DNA from: Vibrio penaeicida | GTDB taxonomy: Bacteria; Pseudomonadota; Gammaproteobacteria; Enterobacterales; Vibrionaceae | NCBI RefSeq assembly: GCF_030689305.1 | Contig: NZ_JAUYVM010000002.1 | Coordinates: 496,001-560,000, forward strand | Direction: 5' to 3' | DNA length: 64,000 nucleotides | Shown: positions 19,391 to 28,244 of the stretch, piece by piece | Position numbering within the stretch: the stretch's first letter is position 1 | Layout: each line of letters starts with the position of its first letter | Notes under the pieces: generated by a model | Databases searched by the model: none | What the model was told of the DNA's origin: nothing | The model's input: the letters and a program-made list of their open reading frames with translations, nothing else | Translations under genes and position numbers: made by a program

Positions 19391-21202
19391 ATGAAAAAAG
19401 CGACACAAAGTAATAATTTTATAAAAATATCCACCGCATTTGGGTATGACACAATAATTCTGAATAGCTTTCAATATTATGAAGGGCTTTCAGAACTTTT
19501 CTCACTACAAGCTTTAGCCTATTTTAACGGCACTCAAGGTGAACTTAGCCAAATAATTGGTAGGCCAGCTGTCATTCTAATGGACAATTCTATAGCAGTA
19601 ACAGATACGCCTAGATATTTCCACGGTGTTGTTACTAGCGCCCGTATTATAGGTAGTCGAGTCTCTTCGAGTAATGACGGTGAAAATTATAAAGACATTG
19701 AGCTAACTATTCAGCCTAGATTAGCGCTTTGTTCTTATCGGAAAAATAGTCGAATCTTCCAAAATAAAGATGTTAAAGAAATTGTATCTTTATTATTGGG
19801 TGAACATGCTGTTGAGTTTAATTTAAAGCTCAATAAGTCTTATTCGAAGTACACATTTAAAGTTCAATATAACGAAACTGACCTCGATTTTATATTAAGA
19901 CTTTTGGCTGAAGAGGGGATTGGTTTTAGCTTTCTTCATGAGGAATCGGGTCACAAGTTAGAACTATTTGATGACTTGAGCTTTTACCAACCGAGTGCCG
20001 AAGCTGAAGTTATTCATACCACAGGGAGCTCAGAACAAGCTCACATATCTTCTTGGCAAGAAACACAAACTATTACGACTAAAGCAAGCTGTTTATCTGG
20101 CTTCGATATGCTCAAACCAAATAGCTTACCGAGCCACAATGTATTAATGACGCCTGTGTCTTACACTCCACCCATGAGTGAATATTACGAGTACATGGGT
20201 GAAGAAGAAACTGCCGATAAGTATGCGTTTCGCAATCAACATATCCTTGAGTCATTGCAAAGAGAAAGCCAAGTCTTTTCTGGTAATTCAAGTTGTCGCA
20301 CATTTACTACAGGGCAAACATTCAAATTTGAAGATCACGAAGATAAAGCCTTTGTTGGTAAAGAGTTTGTTCTTTCTCATGTGTCCATAAACGCGTCTGT
20401 TTTTAATCAGACTGGTAGCCATGGCAACTCGGCACAGGGCGTTGAAATTCAGTTCTATTGTATGGATGTTAAAAAGCTCTTTAGACCATCCATTCCTCTT
20501 GGAAAGCCGAGAGTTCAAGGTATCCAGACGGCCATAGTTACAGGACCTTCTGAAGGCGATATTCATGTAGATAAACATGGTCGAATCAAGGTCCAGTTTC
20601 ATTGGGATCGTGAGGGAAAGCGAGATGCACAAAGCTCTTGTTGGATCCGTGTTGCCCAGCAAAGTGCCGGAAACGGTTGGGGCAGTACATTTATTCCTCG
20701 TGTAGGGCAGGAAGTAATCGTTGAATTTATTAACGGAGATCCTGACCAACCTATTGTTATGGGGGCGCTGTATAACGGTGCCAATGCAACCCCATATGCG
20801 CTTCCAGATAAAAAAACGCAAAGTGGTATTAAGAGCCGAAGTGTAAAAGGTGGTGCGAGTGATTTTAATGAATTGAGATTTGATGATAAGCCAGGAAAAG
20901 AGTTGGTTTACCTACATTCACAAAAAGACTTTCAGTCTGTTGTTGAAGACAGTGCCGATATCTTGGTGGAAAAAGACAAAGTTGAAACGGTGAATAACAA
21001 TGAAGCGCATAACGTAGGGAAAAACCTCAGTATCGACGTAGGAGAAGTATTATCCCTGAGCGCAGGTAAGAATATTGAGATTAAAGTTGGAGGTGCATCG
21101 ATAACGATGTCTAGTTCTGGCGAAATCAATATTAAAGGCAATCAAATTGCAATAAATGGGTCGGCTATTGATTTAAAAGCAGGGAAGATCGCTCTCAACT
21201 AG
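19391..21202 (+). CDS. vgrG: T6SS spike protein VgrG
   Basis: VgrG trimers form the puncturing tip of the T6SS tail. The 603-residue protein has the gp27-like domain (about 10-360, with the F-K-V-Q-Y-N-E-T-D-L-D-F motif), the gp5 OB-fold (about 380-480, including HVDKHGRIKVQFHWDREG and the W-G-S-T-F-I-P-R-V-G-Q-E-V block) and a C-terminal beta-helix of short repeats (about 520-603). It stops there, with no toxic extension, so effectors must be loaded non-covalently. The next gene and the Rhs protein are the obvious cargo. No strong ribosome site is seen; the leader reads AAGAAGTTTGTA. Confidence 0.96.
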   Translation: MKKATQSNNFIKISTAFGYDTIILNSFQYYEGLSELFSLQALAYFNGTQGELSQIIGRPAVILMDNSIAVTDTPRYFHGVVTSARIIGSRVSSSNDGENYKDIELTIQPRLALCSYRKNSRIFQNKDVKEIVSLLLGEHAVEFNLKLNKSYSKYTFKVQYNETDLDFILRLLAEEGIGFSFLHEESGHKLELFDDLSFYQPSAEAEVIHTTGSSEQAHISSWQETQTITTKASCLSGFDMLKPNSLPSHNVLMTPVSYTPPMSEYYEYMGEEETADKYAFRNQHILESLQRESQVFSGNSSCRTFTTGQTFKFEDHEDKAFVGKEFVLSHVSINASVFNQTGSHGNSAQGVEIQFYCMDVKKLFRPSIPLGKPRVQGIQTAIVTGPSEGDIHVDKHGRIKVQFHWDREGKRDAQSSCWIRVAQQSAGNGWGSTFIPRVGQEVIVEFINGDPDQPIVMGALYNGANATPYALPDKKTQSGIKSRSVKGGASDFNELRFDDKPGKELVYLHSQKDFQSVVEDSADILVEKDKVETVNNNEAHNVGKNLSIDVGEVLSLSAGKNIEIKVGGASITMSSSGEINIKGNQIAINGSAIDLKAGKIALN

Positions 21203-21243
21203 TTTAGCAAGAGAGTGAAGGCTTCATTTTAATTGGAATACGA

Positions 21244-22155
21244 ATGCCTTTTACGCTTAGACCGGCATCACTGAAAGCTGGTCACCAAAATTTAAACAGT
21301 GTTTTGATGAAAACATCGAAGTACGAAATGAATATGGAGAGTTCGCAGCATGTTTCGGGTCCTGCGAACCGAATGATCTCAAGTCAATCAGAAAGCTTAG
21401 TTTCTCGGCTTTGCGGCATTGTTAACAGGTGTCGCACGGACTTGGAGAAGGTATCTGAACCTGCTCCTTGTCTTATTTTTTTGCCAGAAAAACAAACGTC
21501 AGATGATTTCACTCCTTTGTATCAGGAACTGAAAAGGTACTTCTACCCATTAAGAAGTTCTATGCCTAAGTTGATTTATACGTATGGACGAGCTTCGTTT
21601 CTGATGTCATTGGCCAAACTCGATAAGTTAATTCAGCAGTACTCTGATTCAGGGGTTTGGTTGTTAGGCATAGATTCATCCTCGGCGTTTTGTACTCAAG
21701 ATGAAGTCGCAGAGCCGGAAATCTCGATTAATGACAGTTTTTTCCTCGTCAAAGCCGTTAGCTCAAAAGACGGTCTTGTTTTTGAATGGGGACAAATTGA
21801 TGCATCGACGTTGGATAAACAATGTGGCGACAGTATTCGTTTTCTCATGAGAGCAGGAGCAAAGTCGGCTCGCACTTCGTTTACAAAGATCTGCCTCCCG
21901 TTTGGTGCACCAGAAAATGTCGTCGAAGAATGGAGTAACGAAATTCATCATATTCACAAATATGTGAACGAACAGAGCGATTATTCTTTCACTGAAACAG
22001 AAGTCGGTGATTTAGGGGCTAACAGCGGTCTTTGGAAAATTCTCCAACTAGAGCGTGAGCAAAGAACAAATCCGGTGGATGGCTTTCACTGTTTTCAACT
22101 TGATGTGTCTAACAACAAGTTTAGGGCGGCAGCAGCACTTACATGGCGTGTATAA
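21244..22155 (+). CDS. Unrecognised protein between vgrG and rhs, probable effector-loading factor
   Basis: The 303-residue product has no signal peptide or membrane segment and I cannot assign it to DUF4123, DUF2169 or DUF1795, the known T6SS adaptor families. Its C-terminal third has the pattern E-V-G-D-L-G-A-x-S-G-L-W-K-I-L and ends in F-R-A-A-A-A-L-T-W. This resembles the end of the thiolase or ketoacyl-synthase fold; similar proteins sit in Pseudomonas vgrG clusters (PA0097/PA0098 type). That similarity is from memory and uncertain. Position between vgrG (41 bp) and rhs (14 bp) argues for a chaperone or adaptor for the Rhs effector. The N-terminal 60 residues look disordered. Confidence 0.7.
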   Translation: MPFTLRPASLKAGHQNLNSVLMKTSKYEMNMESSQHVSGPANRMISSQSESLVSRLCGIVNRCRTDLEKVSEPAPCLIFLPEKQTSDDFTPLYQELKRYFYPLRSSMPKLIYTYGRASFLMSLAKLDKLIQQYSDSGVWLLGIDSSSAFCTQDEVAEPEISINDSFFLVKAVSSKDGLVFEWGQIDASTLDKQCGDSIRFLMRAGAKSARTSFTKICLPFGAPENVVEEWSNEIHHIHKYVNEQSDYSFTETEVGDLGANSGLWKILQLEREQRTNPVDGFHCFQLDVSNNKFRAAAALTWRV

Positions 22156-22169
22156 AGAGCTAGCAATTA

Positions 22170-25100
22170 ATGATTAAGGATAACTTCAGTAAATCGATTC
22201 GACGCGGATCTGAGCTTTATACTTTTTCCAACTCCAAGCAGGGAAAAGGGAAATTAAAGTCGTTCCAAGACGAATGTGAAGCGTTAAATTTTGCACAATT
22301 CTTATTTGCAAAATCAGATTCACAGTCTTTGGCTTTGCTTAGTCAATTATCTACCTTTAGTGTGACGAATACTTCAGCACCACTTAAGGTGTTTGAGCGC
22401 CAAAATGCCCAAATTCAAGCGTTAGCCAACTCATTGGCTAACGGCAAGCTGTTTTGCTTCGTCGAAGTGTCGACGCCTTCTATTTCAAGCCCAGAGCTTG
22501 AAGAAGTCGTGTATGAAGAGGCAGAGGAAGAAAAAAAAGCGCCTTCAGATGGAAAATCGGAAGAGGCACAAGAAAATGAAAGTGCTTCATCCGACAGCGA
22601 TACACCTGTGAGTGCCAAAGATCACGAAACGGGCGGTGACCCAGTTTCAATGGTGACAGGTGAAGAGCTCTTATCTCTTGAGGACTTTACAAACCTAGAA
22701 GGTTTGAAATGGGTTCGCCATTATCGCTCTTCACTTTGTCAGCAAGACCAGGGGATGGGGCTTGGTTGGCGCCATAGTTATTGTTTTGAATTCTTAGAAA
22801 TTAGAGATGAAGAAGAGAATGTAGAAAGCTGGTGTTTTGTCGATGATCTTGGCGATACCATCGAGTTCTTACCTGTAGGCAAAGGGGCAATCAGTTACCA
22901 GATTCGAGCAGGTGCCTCTTGCTTACATCATGCGAATGGTTACAGAATTGTCACGCTGCCAGATGGAACGCAATACAAGTTCTTCCTATTGAATGACGTA
23001 TGGAAATTGAATCAAATACGGGATATTACGCTTAAGCAAATTGACCTAAAGTATTCTTCTAATGGGAGACTGATTGAATTGCATTCAAACAGCGTTCTCG
23101 CTTTGTATTGTCAATACGATAAAGAAGGGCAGATTATTGGTCTAAGATGTCCGAATACCGAAGCTCTCGTTGTAGAATATACTGTCGAAGAAGGGGAGCT
23201 CACGTCCGCTAGCAATCAGTCTGGGCTAGTCGAAACATATACTTACCGTAATGATGCATTGCTTCTCACAAGAAAGCGTCCAAGTGGGTTCACTCATTAC
23301 TTTGAATGGCAAGGTGATGGGAAAAATGCCAAGTGCATTCGAAACTACGGGGACAATAATACCTATGACTACCGTTTTGTCTTTGACGATGGCGAATCCA
23401 GCTACACCGATACTTTAGGCAACCGCTGGCTTTTCAATCACGATAATAATGGTAAGTTGTTAAAGAAAACCAGCCCAGAGGGACGTATTCAAGAATGGCA
23501 ATACGATGAATTAGGGCGGCTCGCCAAAGAAATTCAACCGGATGGAACCTTCACGGAGCATTTTTACAACAAGTTTGGTCAGCTAGCAGTGAAGCGACGT
23601 AGCAGTGGTGCTGTTACCCAGTATCGTTACGATGAATCAGGCAGACCAGAAGCGATAGTGACGCCAGACGGGCAAACAAGTTGTCGCAAGCTCAATAGCC
23701 TTGGTCAGCTCGTTTCTAGTGTTGACGAAAGCCAAATCTCCAGCCAATATCACTATGACAAAAAAGGTCGCTTGATTGAGCGAACACAGTCAAATGGCAA
23801 CCGTGAGCGATGGTGGTGGAACGAACAGAATCAACTTCAGGGTTCACAAACAAATGGCACGTTAATTCGATACAGCCATAACCAATCTAATCAAATCAAC
23901 GGAATGGCATACCCTGATGGGATGTTTGTCACTTTAGAACAGAATGACAAAGGTCAGTTAATTCGCCAGCGCACCTTTCACGACTTTGATAAAAGCGTAT
24001 GTCGTGAACATTCGTATTCTTACGATGACGCAGGCCGTATTACATCCATTCAAACGCCAAGTGGCTTAACAGGGTTTGAATGGGGAGAGCTTTCTCAGCC
24101 AGAAGGGTTAAGCCGCAGTGATGGTAGTGGGCTTTACTTTCAATATGATGGAGAGCGCAACCTCAAATCCATTCATCGAAGTGATAACCTAGACTATCGC
24201 TTAGAGTTGTCACCGGATGGATTGTTAACTCAAACGCAAGGGTTTGATGGGATCAAGCAACACTACCAGTACGATGTTTCTGGTCGCATCAGTGAATTAC
24301 AATCGGGCAATCGAGCTGTAAAAATTACCTACAATGCCCACGGTGACATTGCGTCGCTCAAAGGGAAAACAGGGCATACTTTCAACGAGTGTCATTTTCA
24401 GCATAGCCATGGAGGTAAACTTCTTCATGCATCCAATGAATCGACGAGCCTAGCCTTTGAATACAATGAGCGAGGTCTCCCTACCGCTGAATGGCAATCG
24501 ACTGCCTGTATTAGGTATCAATACAACGATAAAAGGCTTTGTGAAGTGCTCGAGTTGCCGAGCGGCGAGTTTCTGTACTTTGGTTACGATGAGTTTGGTC
24601 GCTTAACCACGATTGCTCGTGCTGCCCAAAGCCGAGATAAAGCGTTATCGCCAAACGTCGAAATTCAGTATGACCAGATGGGGCGGTTGGCTTCTCTGAA
24701 TTATGGCGATAATCTCAATGAGACCAGAACGTACGATGGCATCGGGCGGCTGAAATCTCAGGAGTGGGGCACTCGTAGCCGACAATACCGCTACGATGTC
24801 GCTCATAATCTCGCTAGCTATGTCGACAATGAACTAGGGCATACCCATTTTCATTACGACAAGCTGACTCAACTGACTCGTGTTAAAACACCCGACGATG
24901 TCTATAAGTATCGATTCGATAGTTTTGGCAATCCCGTGAGCGATGACATTGTTGTGGAGCAAGACCGCATACTGGAATTCGAAGGTCTGCGTTATCATTA
25001 CGACGACCAAGGAAATCAAATAAAAGTAGCAGGTGGCGACCACTTGCAAAGGCGTGAGTTTAACGCGCTGAATCAACTGGTGACCGTCAACCACAATGGG

Positions 25101-26585
25101 AAGCTTGCCCACTACGAATACGATGCGCTAGGTCGCCGAAGCAAAAAGACGACAGAAGAAGGCGTCACTCAGTTTATCTGGCAAGGCAGTAAACTGATTG
25201 GTGAAGTCACCCAGAGCAGCTACCGTTGGTATCTCTATCAGCCCAATAGCCACGCACCGCTAATGCTGGTGATGGATGAACAATGCTACTTCTACCAAAA
25301 CGACCACTTAGGCACCCCAATCCGAATGGTCGATTTAAATGGCAAAGTGGTATGGCAAGCCAACTACAATCCACAAGGGCAAGCATCCATAGAAGTAGAA
25401 GAGGTTACGAACCCTATCCGCTTCCAAGGACAATATTTCGACCAAGAATCTGGGCTGCATTACAACCTAGCTAGATACTACGACCCACTCACAGGTCGCT
25501 TTATCCAACCCGACCCAATCGGCTTGCTTGGCGGAATCAATCACTACCAATATGCTCCCAACCCAGTCATGTGGATAGATCCATCCGGTTTGTGTTGCGA
25601 AGAGCCAGATGCGGCAGTAAAAGCTGGGGAAGCGGATTCACAGCCAGAAAAACGAGTCGTGTATGCTATGGGATCGGGGAATTTTACATCTGCGGCTAAA
25701 GTGAATGCACCAACATACCCATTACATCCTCAACTTATAGGTTCTAATGTTGGTGGGAAGTACGTTGAAGGTACTGCAGAATTACTGATATCAGGTGTTT
25801 ATAACACTGGTGTGGATATAGTTGCTGGTCTAGCCGGTTTAGCGCCATTAACAATCGGTGATTTAAATACTTCTGTAAACTGGATTGAAGGCATACAGGA
25901 TACGTTAAGCTACACACCTAAGACTGATGGAGCCCAAATAATAGGTGAACACCTATCAGCTTATGTGCAGGCGTACGAGAGCACGATGGAAAGTGCAGGA
26001 GACGCAGTTTTAGACGCAACTGGCTCACCACTTGCAGCAACACTCACACATAAATCAGTGGAGATTGTCGGGACATTGGTTGGTGGTCGTACATTGCTGA
26101 AATCAACAAAATCTTTACCTAAAGTAACTGTTCCAAGAACGGTAATATCTCCGGAAATGACGGAGAAAGTCTTGTATGGGCAACGCGCTTTGAACAAGCA
26201 AGGTAATGTAACGAATCGTTTAATTGGTGCTCACAGCGGTAATATAAGCAACACTCATCCAAAGTTTGCTGTTGAGGTTATGTCGACCAATCCCGATGGA
26301 ACAAGGAGCGCTAAGATTATTACTCAATTTGAGGATGGGAACATTTCTAAGATTAAGAACAGCACACTATTTCCTGAATCTTGGAGTGATTCTGAAATTT
26401 TGTCGGCCATTGAAGATACTGGCGGTACAAAACCTTTAGCAACTCGCTCCTCCGATGGCGCTTCACTTTACCAATCAACTGTAAATGGAGTTAGAATAGA
26501 AGTTATTAAAGTTGGTGAGAACCTGACCGCGGGATATCCATGCGGTGCAAATTGTATGGATCCAAATACATTCAAAGGAATTTAA
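22170..26585 (+). CDS. rhs: Rhs polymorphic toxin with C-terminal EndoU-like RNase domain
   Basis: The 1471-residue protein has an N-terminal unknown region (1-150, with an acidic linker about 110-150 and no PAAR repeat), a GGDPVSMVTGEE opening of the Rhs shell near 153, then YD/RHS repeats (about 200-1100). The conserved autocleavage region spans D-P-I-G-L-L-G-G-I-N-H-Y-Q-Y to DPSGL at 1137-1141, with both aspartates present. A pre-toxin segment (1142-1308) shared with the second Rhs follows. The tip (1309-1471) contains G-A-H-S-G-N (His1355), STLFPESWSDSEI (about 1398-1410) and N-G-V-R-I-E-V, the signature of bacterial EndoU RNases of CDI/Rhs toxins. Export through the neighbouring VgrG is inferred. 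Confidence 0.9.
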   Translation: MIKDNFSKSIRRGSELYTFSNSKQGKGKLKSFQDECEALNFAQFLFAKSDSQSLALLSQLSTFSVTNTSAPLKVFERQNAQIQALANSLANGKLFCFVEVSTPSISSPELEEVVYEEAEEEKKAPSDGKSEEAQENESASSDSDTPVSAKDHETGGDPVSMVTGEELLSLEDFTNLEGLKWVRHYRSSLCQQDQGMGLGWRHSYCFEFLEIRDEEENVESWCFVDDLGDTIEFLPVGKGAISYQIRAGASCLHHANGYRIVTLPDGTQYKFFLLNDVWKLNQIRDITLKQIDLKYSSNGRLIELHSNSVLALYCQYDKEGQIIGLRCPNTEALVVEYTVEEGELTSASNQSGLVETYTYRNDALLLTRKRPSGFTHYFEWQGDGKNAKCIRNYGDNNTYDYRFVFDDGESSYTDTLGNRWLFNHDNNGKLLKKTSPEGRIQEWQYDELGRLAKEIQPDGTFTEHFYNKFGQLAVKRRSSGAVTQYRYDESGRPEAIVTPDGQTSCRKLNSLGQLVSSVDESQISSQYHYDKKGRLIERTQSNGNRERWWWNEQNQLQGSQTNGTLIRYSHNQSNQINGMAYPDGMFVTLEQNDKGQLIRQRTFHDFDKSVCREHSYSYDDAGRITSIQTPSGLTGFEWGELSQPEGLSRSDGSGLYFQYDGERNLKSIHRSDNLDYRLELSPDGLLTQTQGFDGIKQHYQYDVSGRISELQSGNRAVKITYNAHGDIASLKGKTGHTFNECHFQHSHGGKLLHASNESTSLAFEYNERGLPTAEWQSTACIRYQYNDKRLCEVLELPSGEFLYFGYDEFGRLTTIARAAQSRDKALSPNVEIQYDQMGRLASLNYGDNLNETRTYDGIGRLKSQEWGTRSRQYRYDVAHNLASYVDNELGHTHFHYDKLTQLTRVKTPDDVYKYRFDSFGNPVSDDIVVEQDRILEFEGLRYHYDDQGNQIKVAGGDHLQRREFNALNQLVTVNHNGKLAHYEYDALGRRSKKTTEEGVTQFIWQGSKLIGEVTQSSYRWYLYQPNSHAPLMLVMDEQCYFYQNDHLGTPIRMVDLNGKVVWQANYNPQGQASIEVEEVTNPIRFQGQYFDQESGLHYNLARYYDPLTGRFIQPDPIGLLGGINHYQYAPNPVMWIDPSGLCCEEPDAAVKAGEADSQPEKRVVYAMGSGNFTSAAKVNAPTYPLHPQLIGSNVGGKYVEGTAELLISGVYNTGVDIVAGLAGLAPLTIGDLNTSVNWIEGIQDTLSYTPKTDGAQIIGEHLSAYVQAYESTMESAGDAVLDATGSPLAATLTHKSVEIVGTLVGGRTLLKSTKSLPKVTVPRTVISPEMTEKVLYGQRALNKQGNVTNRLIGAHSGNISNTHPKFAVEVMSTNPDGTRSAKIITQFEDGNISKIKNSTLFPESWSDSEILSAIEDTGGTKPLATRSSDGASLYQSTVNGVRIEVIKVGENLTAGYPCGANCMDPNTFKGI
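23664..26092 (+). repeat. Rhs core direct repeat, copy 1 (2,429 bp)
   Basis: This segment of the first rhs gene matches 30783-33211 along its whole length with no net insertion or deletion; differences are scattered single-base changes, mostly silent. It covers codons 499 to 1308, that is the second half of the Rhs shell, the cleavage motif and the pre-toxin segment. Similarity stops abruptly at the toxin tip, so it can serve as a recombination arm. Confidence 0.95.
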
Positions 26586-26586
26586 T

Positions 26587-26994
26587 ATGTTTGAAGAGTT
26601 TGATAGTTTTCTATCAATGTCGTACTCCGTAGACTATTGGGAAGACGAGGGTATAAGTATCGCAGATAGTAAGCTTTATGATTTTTCTGAACAGGATTGG
26701 TTAGAACTTAAAAGTACCATTGATTTAAGGGGGGAGCAGTGGCAAGTTCGATGTATTGGAGTACTGGGAGATCAAGAGCATAAAAACGCATTTCAAATTC
26801 TTATCAAACAAGCTGAAAGCTCAAAAAGTCAGCAAGTTCAAGTCGCAGCCTTAGATTCAATTAACTCAATTCTATCCTTTGGTAAACCCAGTACTGAAGA
26901 AAAAGCCTTACTAAGGGAAGTTATTGATAAATTTACATCATCTAGCTCAATTGAATCAATGTTGGTTGATTCCCTTCGAAAAAAAGTTGTTTAA
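26587..26994 (+). CDS. Probable immunity protein to the EndoU-type Rhs tip
   Basis: The 135-residue product starts at ATG 26587, directly after the rhs stop, with AAAGGAAT upstream as ribosome site. An earlier in-frame start inside rhs is less likely. It has no signal peptide and should be cytoplasmic, where an RNase toxin would act. The second half is helical with a HEAT-like segment (V-Q-V-A-A-L-D-S-I-N-S-I-L). I do not recognise the family. Gene order (toxin tip then small cytoplasmic gene) is the standard reason to call it immunity. Confidence 0.7.
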   Translation: MFEEFDSFLSMSYSVDYWEDEGISIADSKLYDFSEQDWLELKSTIDLRGEQWQVRCIGVLGDQEHKNAFQILIKQAESSKSQQVQVAALDSINSILSFGKPSTEEKALLREVIDKFTSSSSIESMLVDSLRKKVV

Positions 26995-27098
26995 TGCCAG
27001 ATATTGTCTGAGATAGATTATCTCCGTTAGGTATTGTGACTATATGATACGGCTCTAGGTCAAAGTACATCTATATCTTTATATCGAATAAAGGTATC

Positions 27099-27120
27099 CG
27101 CCCCATGAATCCACGGGGCG
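27099..27120 (-). terminator. Hairpin just beyond the IS66 transposase remnant
   Basis: CGCCCC (27099-27104) pairs with GGGGCG (27115-27120), with two more inner pairs after one mismatch. It lies 6 bp beyond the stop of the minus-strand IS66 transposase fragment, where IS66 elements often carry a stem. No T-run is clear, so its role is open. Confidence 0.35.
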
Positions 27121-27125
27121 AGCTG

Positions 27126-27352
27126 TCAGTGTTTGAAGTTCCAAGGTAGTAGTGCATCGATATCTGGTTCTGCCTTCGCTAGCTCCTTCATATACCTAAC
27201 TATGTATTCGTAGAGGGTAAGACCGTTGGCTTTCGCTGTCTCGACGATGATGTAACGTATCGCGCTCGCATCAGCGCAGCTTGCTGTGTTCGAGAACAAC
27301 CAGTTCTTCCTTCCAATGACCAGCGGTTTGATTGCGCGTTCAGCAATTGTTG
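27126..27352 (-). pseudogene. IS66-family transposase (TnpC) C-terminal remnant
   Basis: Read on the minus strand, this gives about 75 residues that match the end of IS66 TnpC: A-E-R-A-I-K-P-L-V-I-G-R-K-N-W-L-F-S-N-T, then Y-I-I-V-E-T-A-K-A-N-G-L, and the terminal L-L-P-W-N-F before a TGA at 27126. The rest of the transposase is gone. At the other side it runs directly into a fragment of a different transposase, so this is a scar of two nested insertions or a deletion between them. Confidence 0.85.
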
Positions 27353-27546
27353 CCTAGATTAATGTCTTTAAGCCGCTTACCTTCGAGTATAGGCAACTGT
27401 CTCCCTTGGTTATTGTGCGCCTCAATAACATTATAATTCAGAGGTTTAGAATCTCTGTCTATATAGATGCCTCCACATTGCTCTAGCTCGTCAAAGAAGT
27501 GGAAGTCAGGGTAACCTGGGTCCGCCAACAGTAATTTGTTACGCAT
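27353..27546 (-). pseudogene. IS4-like transposase fragment
   Basis: A minus-strand frame of about 65 residues begins with R-N-K-L-L-L-A-D-P-G-Y and F-F-D-E-L-E-Q-C-G-G, then D-R-D-S-K-P-L-N, a pattern seen in the central part of IS4-family (DDE) transposases; the A-D-P-G-Y aspartate would be a catalytic one. It is fused at about 27352 to the IS66 fragment and at its start to an orphan toxin on the other strand. It cannot be functional. Confidence 0.6.
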
Positions 27547-27962
27547 TGTTTTTGGGTCAGGTAAAAAATCTCTTTCTGATGCAGTATCGGCTTATCCATG
27601 AAAATCTTGATGGGCACACCATTAGAAGACATGTAGGTAGAACTGACGAGCAATTGCTACAGCGGTTAGATACTGAGCCAGATATTTTAGGTTCATCAAC
27701 GTATCCGGACTTGGAAACTGCTCAACGAGCAGTTGGTGATGTATTGTCAAGAAATAGCGATAATGTGCAAGATTGGTTGGAAAACAGCTCTAAACCCAGA
27801 CTTACACTTAATGCAACACTTGAGTACTAGGTTTGTCGTGTTATCGCTCAAGGGGGGACTGTATCCCGACCATCAAATAAGTCATTTGTACTCTTGGTTA
27901 AAGATCCCCTAGCTCCAAATGGTTATCGTGTCCATACTTCGTTTCCAAAGCCAAATAACTAG
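27546..27962 (+). pseudogene. Orphan RNase A-like toxin domain (CdiA-CT type), broken by in-frame TAG
   Basis: The frame encodes a domain starting near G-H-T-I-R-R-H-V-G-R-T-D-E-Q-L and ending N-G-Y-R-V-H-T-S-F-P-K-P, the two conserved ends of the bacterial RNase A-like toxin family (CdiA-CT of Yersinia kristensenii type). A TAG at 27828-27830 interrupts it; the same frame continues through C-R-V-I-A-Q-G-G-T to a second TAG at 27960-27962. There is no Rhs or CdiA body in front, only an IS fragment, and no credible ribosome site. It is therefore a displaced toxin tip that has gained a nonsense mutation. Its immunity gene follows and is intact. Confidence 0.8.
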
Positions 27963-27971
27963 GATTAAAAC

Positions 27972-28244
27972 ATGAATGAAATATTTGAATATTTCTTTGA
28001 CGCTTATTTTCATCAGGATTGGCGTGATGATTATGAAACATCGCTAAGTGCTGTGAAAGATTTTGCTAAAGCAGAATCTATTGATTCTGTTGAACAGTTA
28101 GTACAAGCTTTAAACGAGCTTAGGAGCACGGGCGATTTACCACAAAATACCTTCAATAAGCTTGGTGGTAACTTTAAACCAGAATCTGAAGGTCTATCTG
28201 TTTCAGAATGGATTAATAGAGCCTTGGAGTTACTAGACAGGTAG
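27972..28244 (+). CDS. CdiI_2-like immunity protein
   Basis: The 90-residue acidic product has an N-terminal F-F-D-A-Y-F-H-Q-D-W motif and a C-terminal S-E-W-I-N-R-A-L-E-L-L helix. This Y-F-H-Q-D-W pattern is the hallmark of the CdiI_2 family, which is found with RNase A-like CDI toxins. It lies 9 bp after the broken toxin, with AGGAT as ribosome site. The frame is intact while the toxin is dead, as expected if protection against siblings is still under selection. Cytoplasmic, no signal peptide. Confidence 0.8.
   Translation: MNEIFEYFFDAYFHQDWRDDYETSLSAVKDFAKAESIDSVEQLVQALNELRSTGDLPQNTFNKLGGNFKPESEGLSVSEWINRALELLDR

Noticed and set aside
20288-20821. 177-codon minus-strand frame
   Set aside because: It lies fully inside vgrG on the opposite strand, has no ribosome site or family pattern, and is a shadow of conserved vgrG codons.
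24834-25112. 92-codon minus-strand frame, repeated at 31953-32231
   Set aside because: Both mirror the YD-repeat codons of the two Rhs copies. Their conservation follows from the Rhs duplication, not from a separate gene.
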